From Chloroflexota bacterium (GTDB lineage: Bacteria > Chloroflexota > Anaerolineae > B4-G1), in NCBI GenBank assembly GCA_003648085.1, contig QMOC01000072.1, positions 1 through 8,647 on the forward strand: a stretch of 8,647 nt of DNA, read 5' to 3'. The position numbers and the translations under genes were made by a program. This document shows positions 5,746 through 8,647 of the stretch, one piece after another; positions within the stretch are counted from its first letter, which is position 1, and every line of letters starts with the position of its first letter. The notes below the pieces were generated by a model. It searched no databases and was not told the DNA's origin. It was given only the letters and a program-made list of their open reading frames with translations.

Positions 5746-6760
5746 CGCGTCGCGTGAGGCGCGAAAGGGATTGGCGCATCAGGCGCACTGTGTTGTTAAA
5801 ATCATCCAGGCTCAGGAGTGCCACCGGGCTGTGGATGTAGCGGCAGGGTACCGCTACCGTCACCGAGGGTACCCCCTTGCGGGTCAGATGGATGACCCCT
5901 GCGTCGGTGCCACCGACGCCCGGTTGCTTGATCTGGTAGGGGATGCCGAGTTCTTCGGCTGTGCTGGTCAGAAGCCGCACCAGTCGCCGGTCGGCAATGA
6001 AGGAGCGGTCCATCACCGTGATCGCCGGCCCCTTGCCCAGTTCCGTTGTGGGGCTGATGTCCTTGTCCTTAGGAATATCGTCGGCGATGGTGCCCTCCAG
6101 CGCGAAGGCGCAATCGGGCTCGATGGCATAGGCCGCCACCCGCGCTCCGCGCAGCCCGACCTCCTCTTGCACGGTGAAGGCCGCATGAAGGTCAAAGCGG
6201 AAGCGCTCACCGCGCAGGAGTTCCACCAGCACCGCGCATCCGGCCCGGTCGTCGAAGGCTTTGCCGCTGACGGTGGGGCCCAGTTCGCGGAACCGCGTAG
6301 CGAAGGTAGCGTAGGTGCCCAGCGGGGCCAATTTCCTGGCCTCGTCCTTGTTCTTGGCTCCGATGTCCACGACCAGGTCTTCAAGTTTGGGGACCTTCTC
6401 GTGTTCCTCCTTTTTGAGCAGGTGGATCGGCTTGACGCCAATGACACCGGGGATACGTTCGGAGCCGACTTGGAGGATGGTGCCGGGCAACAGCCGGGGA
6501 TCAATTCCGCCGACGGCTTTCACACGCAGGAAGCCGTCGTTGTCGTGACCCACGACCATCAGGCCGACTTCGTCCATATGGGCGGCCAGCATCACGCGCA
6601 TCCGCTGCCGCCCTGTTCCACGCTTGAAGGCCAGGACGTTGCCCAGCGCGTCCACTTTGACAGCGTCCACATGCCCCCGCACCGCGTCGAGCACGATGGC
6701 ACGCACGTCCCCTTCATTCCCCGAAACACCGAATGCTTCTGAGAGTTCTCTCAGTATCAT
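5693..6760 (-). CDS. M42-family metallo-aminopeptidase (second of three), repeat-encoded tail
   Basis: The 355 residues show the M42 fold markers: H61 in AAHMDEVG, D170 in GKAFDDR, E199-E200 in VQEEVG, and H310 in RYIHSP. At the metal-ligand position that is Asp in both neighbours it has Glu (E222 in ALEGT), still a carboxylate. The frame is open further upstream, but the ATG at 6760 is chosen because the family N-terminus (MILRELSEAFGVSGNEG) begins there and it overlaps the previous stop codon as ATGA, implying translational coupling; a GAGGGGATTC stretch lies just upstream. The last 18 residues or so (ALEREGSETLERERSET region) are outside the normal family end and are encoded by units 8 and 7 of the tandem array, with the TAG stop in unit 6. 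A hydrophilic charged tail from a variable repeat is unusual for a TET subunit. Confidence 0.95.
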   Translation of the reverse strand: MILRELSEAFGVSGNEGDVRAIVLDAVRGHVDAVKVDALGNVLAFKRGTGRQRMRVMLAAHMDEVGLMVVGHDNDGFLRVKAVGGIDPRLLPGTILQVGSERIPGVIGVKPIHLLKKEEHEKVPKLEDLVVDIGAKNKDEARKLAPLGTYATFATRFRELGPTVSGKAFDDRAGCAVLVELLRGERFRFDLHAAFTVQEEVGLRGARVAAYAIEPDCAFALEGTIADDIPKDKDISPTTELGKGPAITVMDRSFIADRRLVRLLTSTAEELGIPYQIKQPGVGGTDAGVIHLTRKGVPSVTVAVPCRYIHSPVALLSLDDFNNTVRLMRQSLSRLTRRALEREGSETLERERSET

Positions 6761-7818
6761 GAATCCCCTCCCCGGGTTATTTTCTCCAAGAAATCCGCCT
6801 CCAGCCCGGCGATGAACGCCGCCAACAGCCGCCCCGCCCGTTCGACATCTTGTGCGGCCAGCGTCTCCACCGGCTGGTGCATGTAGCGGAGCGGGACGGA
6901 GACGAGGGCGGTGGGCACCCCTTCGCGGGTGACCTGGATGGCCCATGCATCGGTGCCGCTACGGCCTGGGATGGGGTCCATTTGGTATGGAATCTCGTGG
7001 GCCTCGGCCACTTCCTTCAGGCGTTTCACGAGCCCCGGGTGGAAGTTGGGACCGATGCCGATGGCAGGGCCTTTGCCCAAGGGGAAACCTTCCACGTCCG
7101 GGACGCCCGGATGTTTGCCAAAGGTCATATCCAGCGCCACGGCCAGGTCGGGCACGACGCCGTAGGCAGCGGTGATGGCCCCCTTCAGTCCCGTCTCCTC
7201 TTGCGCCGTCGCCACGGCGAAGACATCCCAGGTGTGGTGCATACCGGCCAGTTGCTCCAGCGCCAGCGTCACGACGGCCACGCAGGCCCGATCGTCCATC
7301 GCCTTGCCTGCCACGTGGCGGTTCTTCAGTTCCGCCATCTCTCGCCGGATGGAAATCAGGTCGCCAACCGTGACGAGTTGCTCGACTTCTTCCGCCGGCA
7401 GCCCCACATCCACGAAAAGTTTATCCCAGGGCACAGCCTTCTTACGCTCCTCCTCCGACAAGACGTGAGGTGGGCGGGTAGCGACGATGCCGGGCAGGTC
7501 GCGTCGCCCGTGGACGACCACTTCGAGCCCTAGTAACACCCGTCGGTCAGTCCCTCCGACCCGAGTGATGCGCAGAAAGCCTTTCTCGATCTCGGTCACC
7601 ATCAGCCCAATTTCGTCCATATGGGCTGCCAGCATCAATTTGGGGCGCGGCTCGGTCCCTGTACCTCGCTTGAGAGCGATCAAACTCCCCAGTTTACCCT
7701 CACGCATCTCGTCCACGAAGGGCTGCCAGGTCTGGCGCAACAGTTCGCGCACCGGCCCCTCGTACCCGGAGATGCCGTCGGCTTCCGAAAGTCGTTTCAA
7801 CAGGGGGATAACTTCCAT
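6757..7818 (-). CDS. M42-family metallo-aminopeptidase (first of three)
   Basis: The 353 residues are typical of M42 length. All expected active-site residues are visible: H66 in LAAHMDEIG (with D68), D175 in GKAMDDR, E207-E208 in AQEETG, D230 in ALDMTFG, and H314 in RYMHQP. The SGTDAW segment (287-292) and LGKGPAIG (247-254) are family-conserved. The ATG (7818) has AAAGGAG ending 6 nt upstream and starts 18 nt after the stop of the Thr/Pro-rich gene; its own stop overlaps the next peptidase start by 4 nt. It most resembles its neighbours in layout, but the sequences differ throughout, including the segment between strands at 100-150. Peptide specificity cannot be read from sequence alone. 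No signal peptide is seen, so it is cytosolic. Confidence 0.95.
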   Translation of the reverse strand: MEVIPLLKRLSEADGISGYEGPVRELLRQTWQPFVDEMREGKLGSLIALKRGTGTEPRPKLMLAAHMDEIGLMVTEIEKGFLRITRVGGTDRRVLLGLEVVVHGRRDLPGIVATRPPHVLSEEERKKAVPWDKLFVDVGLPAEEVEQLVTVGDLISIRREMAELKNRHVAGKAMDDRACVAVVTLALEQLAGMHHTWDVFAVATAQEETGLKGAITAAYGVVPDLAVALDMTFGKHPGVPDVEGFPLGKGPAIGIGPNFHPGLVKRLKEVAEAHEIPYQMDPIPGRSGTDAWAIQVTREGVPTALVSVPLRYMHQPVETLAAQDVERAGRLLAAFIAGLEADFLEKITRGGDS

Positions 7819-7836
7819 TAAAAACTCCTTTGACGT

Positions 7837-8361
7837 TTACGATCTCAGTGTAGTAGTAAGAGTCACCGTCACCGTGAGTGTGGGAGAGGGAGTGAGTGTC
7901 GGCGTCCCTGTCGGTGTCTCGGTCGGTGTCCCCGTCGGAGTGAGCGTTTCGGTTGGCGTCTCTATCGGGGTGGACGTTTCCGTCGGCGTAGCAGTGCTGG
8001 TGGGCACAGGGGTGAACGTGGACGTTGCCGTGGGTGTGAGCGTCGGCGTGGCTATAGGGGTTGGGGTATCGGTGGGCGTTGGTGTGGCCGTATGGGTCGG
8101 AGTTGGCTGTGATGTAGGTGTGAAAGTGGGCGGGAACCACTGGGTAGGGGTTGGTTCCAGTGTCTCCGTCGGCTCCACCGTCCCCAGGGTGGGTGTGGCT
8201 GAGGGGGATTCGGTAAGCGTTGCGGTTGATGTGGGCGTTTGCACCCAGGCTTCCGGCTTCAGCACCAGCATCGAGATGCCAACGCAGTAGCACGGTAGCG
8301 TCAAGAGGATAATGCTGGCCAGCACCCAATGGATGGGACGCCATTCACTCGTATCGCGCAT
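7837..8361 (-). CDS. Single-pass membrane protein with long Thr/Pro-rich exterior stalk
   Basis: Function unknown. From the ATG at 8361 the product is 174 residues: a short N-terminus ([10 protein letters not shown]), one hydrophobic segment (about 11-34, [22 protein letters not shown]), then about 130 residues almost wholly of T, P, S, with E, V, L (TPT-type repeats) to the stop. No folded domain follows. Such tails are expected outside the membrane and are plausible O-glycosylation substrates or wall-spanning stalks. The frame also has a GTG start at 8400, but the promoter -10 box (8396-8391) lies downstream of that codon, so a message from this promoter could not contain it. The ATG at 8361 has GGAG 7 nt upstream. 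It is the first gene of the operon with the three peptidases. Proteins of this composition are common in Chloroflexota. Confidence 0.72.
   Translation of the reverse strand: MRDTSEWRPIHWVLASIILLTLPCYCVGISMLVLKPEAWVQTPTSTATLTESPSATPTLGTVEPTETLEPTPTQWFPPTFTPTSQPTPTHTATPTPTDTPTPIATPTLTPTATSTFTPVPTSTATPTETSTPIETPTETLTPTGTPTETPTGTPTLTPSPTLTVTVTLTTTLRS
7840..8238 (-). repeat. Low-complexity Thr/Pro codon tract
   Basis: The coding strand is built of ACN CCN codons in degenerate 6- and 12-nt steps (for example GGTGTCGGTCGG-like runs on the plus strand at 7895-7945 and 8035-8105). Synonymous positions vary, so it is not a perfect microsatellite, but it is prone to slippage and misassembly. Confidence 0.75.
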
Positions 8362-8390
8362 TGGATAACTCCATTGTGGGAAGCGGCGAC

Positions 8391-8419
8391 ATGATAGCAC
8401 TCTTGACGATGCTTGTCAA
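8391..8419 (-). promoter_or_regulatory. Strong promoter of the Thr/Pro protein-peptidase operon
   Basis: On the minus strand a perfect -35 TTGACA (8419-8414), exactly 17 nt, and the -10 TATCAT (8396-8391; 5 of 6 match) are seen. The predicted start, near 8385, gives a 5' untranslated region of about 24 nt carrying GGAG before the ATG at 8361. It is the only strong promoter seen ahead of the five-gene run. Confidence 0.82.
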
Positions 8420-8438
8420 TTGGCCGCATTCCGGATTC

Positions 8439-8602
8439 CGCAATAAGTCTGATGAGCAGGTAGAAGTGGAGGTGTGGCACAGAGGGGATGAGCGAGCGGG
8501 GGATGGGTTGAAGGAGTTCTCTGAAGGTTATAGGAAGCGGAAGGGGGCCATCCGGCGCAACAAGTCGGCTTCCGGGGGTGGTCGGGAGCGCAATAAGTCG
8601 GC
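8439..8602. repeat. Degenerate direct repeats, core CGCAAYAAGTC
   Basis: Two 15-mers differ at one base, GCGCAACAAGTCGGC (8555-8569) and GCGCAATAAGTCGGC (8588-8602), 33 bp apart. An 11-nt core copy lies at 8439-8449. Adjacent CCGG-rich bases suggest pieces of a larger repeat that may continue past the window edge. No function is assigned. Confidence 0.55.
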
Positions 8603-8647
8603 GGCAGGGCCGGTCTGCGTATTGCCCCAGGGGAGTGATGGTAGGGG
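8528..8647 (-). CDS. Possible C-terminal end of an upstream gene (partial)
   Basis: From the window edge one minus-strand frame is open for 39 codons to TAA (8530-8528), ending in ADLLRRMAPFRFL, with a second ADLLR 11 residues earlier. The two ADLLR are the 15-mer repeats at 8588 and 8555 in the same frame. The other two minus frames are also open here, so the region may be non-coding and simply pyrimidine-rich on that strand. No domain is recognised. The rest of 8420-8527 shows no gene. Confidence 0.2.
   Translation of the reverse strand, partial: PLPSLPWGNTQTGPAADLLRSRPPPEADLLRRMAPFRFL

Noticed and set aside
5771..6742. Long plus-strand open frame of 323 codons opposite the second M42 gene
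   Set aside because: It is antisense to a conserved peptidase with an intact active site, and is a codon-bias shadow.
6761..6946. 62-residue N-terminal extension of the second M42 protein
   Set aside because: It overlaps the first peptidase gene, has Arg/Gly/Ala-rich shadow composition, and the family N-terminus plus an ATGA overlap mark the ATG at 6760.
7487..8290. Plus-strand frame with Val/Gly repeats (VGVSVGV type)
   Set aside because: It is the antisense reading of the Thr/Pro tract (ACN/CCN codons). The minus frame has promoter, ribosome-binding site and a membrane segment; the plus frame has none.

Overview
The window reads as a GC-rich bacterial chromosome segment, most likely from the phylum Chloroflexota (Anaerolineae-like). 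This is an inference. It rests on the Thr/Pro-rich 'TPTxTPT' low-complexity membrane protein typical of that phylum, a type I-alpha glutamine synthetase, a bacterial-type AspRS with non-discriminating signature residues, and several palindromic intergenic repeats. Every confident gene lies on the minus strand, so transcription runs from high to low coordinates. No transposase, phage gene, CRISPR array, tRNA or rRNA was seen.

Layout in the direction of transcription: (1) 8647-8420, the edge, with degenerate direct repeats and perhaps the tail of an upstream gene. (2) A strong sigma70-type promoter (8391-8419) drives a probable operon: a Thr/Pro-rich single-pass membrane protein (8361-7837), three consecutive M42-family (TET/glutamyl aminopeptidase-like) metallopeptidases (7818-6757, 6760-5693, 5540-4554) and a ComEA-like SLBB/helix-hairpin-helix protein (4431-3823). 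The first two peptidase genes overlap by 4 bases. The second and third are separated by a minisatellite of eight 23/24-bp units (5557-5745), which also encodes the C-terminal tail of the second peptidase. (3) A second strong promoter (3747-3774) starts a transcript of about 140 nt that ends in an intrinsic terminator (3602-3629). It lies ahead of aspS (3460-1694) and glnA (1650-319), which form a likely operon. (4) Downstream of glnA, a promoter (237-265) and a self-closing RNA of about 170 nt (230-61) fit a 6S RNA. A perfect 14-bp hairpin follows at 9-41.

The most interesting feature is the leader ahead of aspS-glnA. It carries a 26-codon reading frame containing the codon run Asp-Asn-Asn-Gln-Arg-Asn. 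It also has three competing helices (protector, antiterminator, terminator) placed as in classical ribosome-mediated attenuation. The downstream AspRS has the residues associated with relaxed charging of both tRNA-Asp and tRNA-Asn, and glnA makes glutamine, the amide donor that converts Asp-tRNA(Asn) to Asn-tRNA(Asn). The leader codons therefore match the products of the operon. All of this comes from reading the sequence by eye; nothing was folded or searched by computer.
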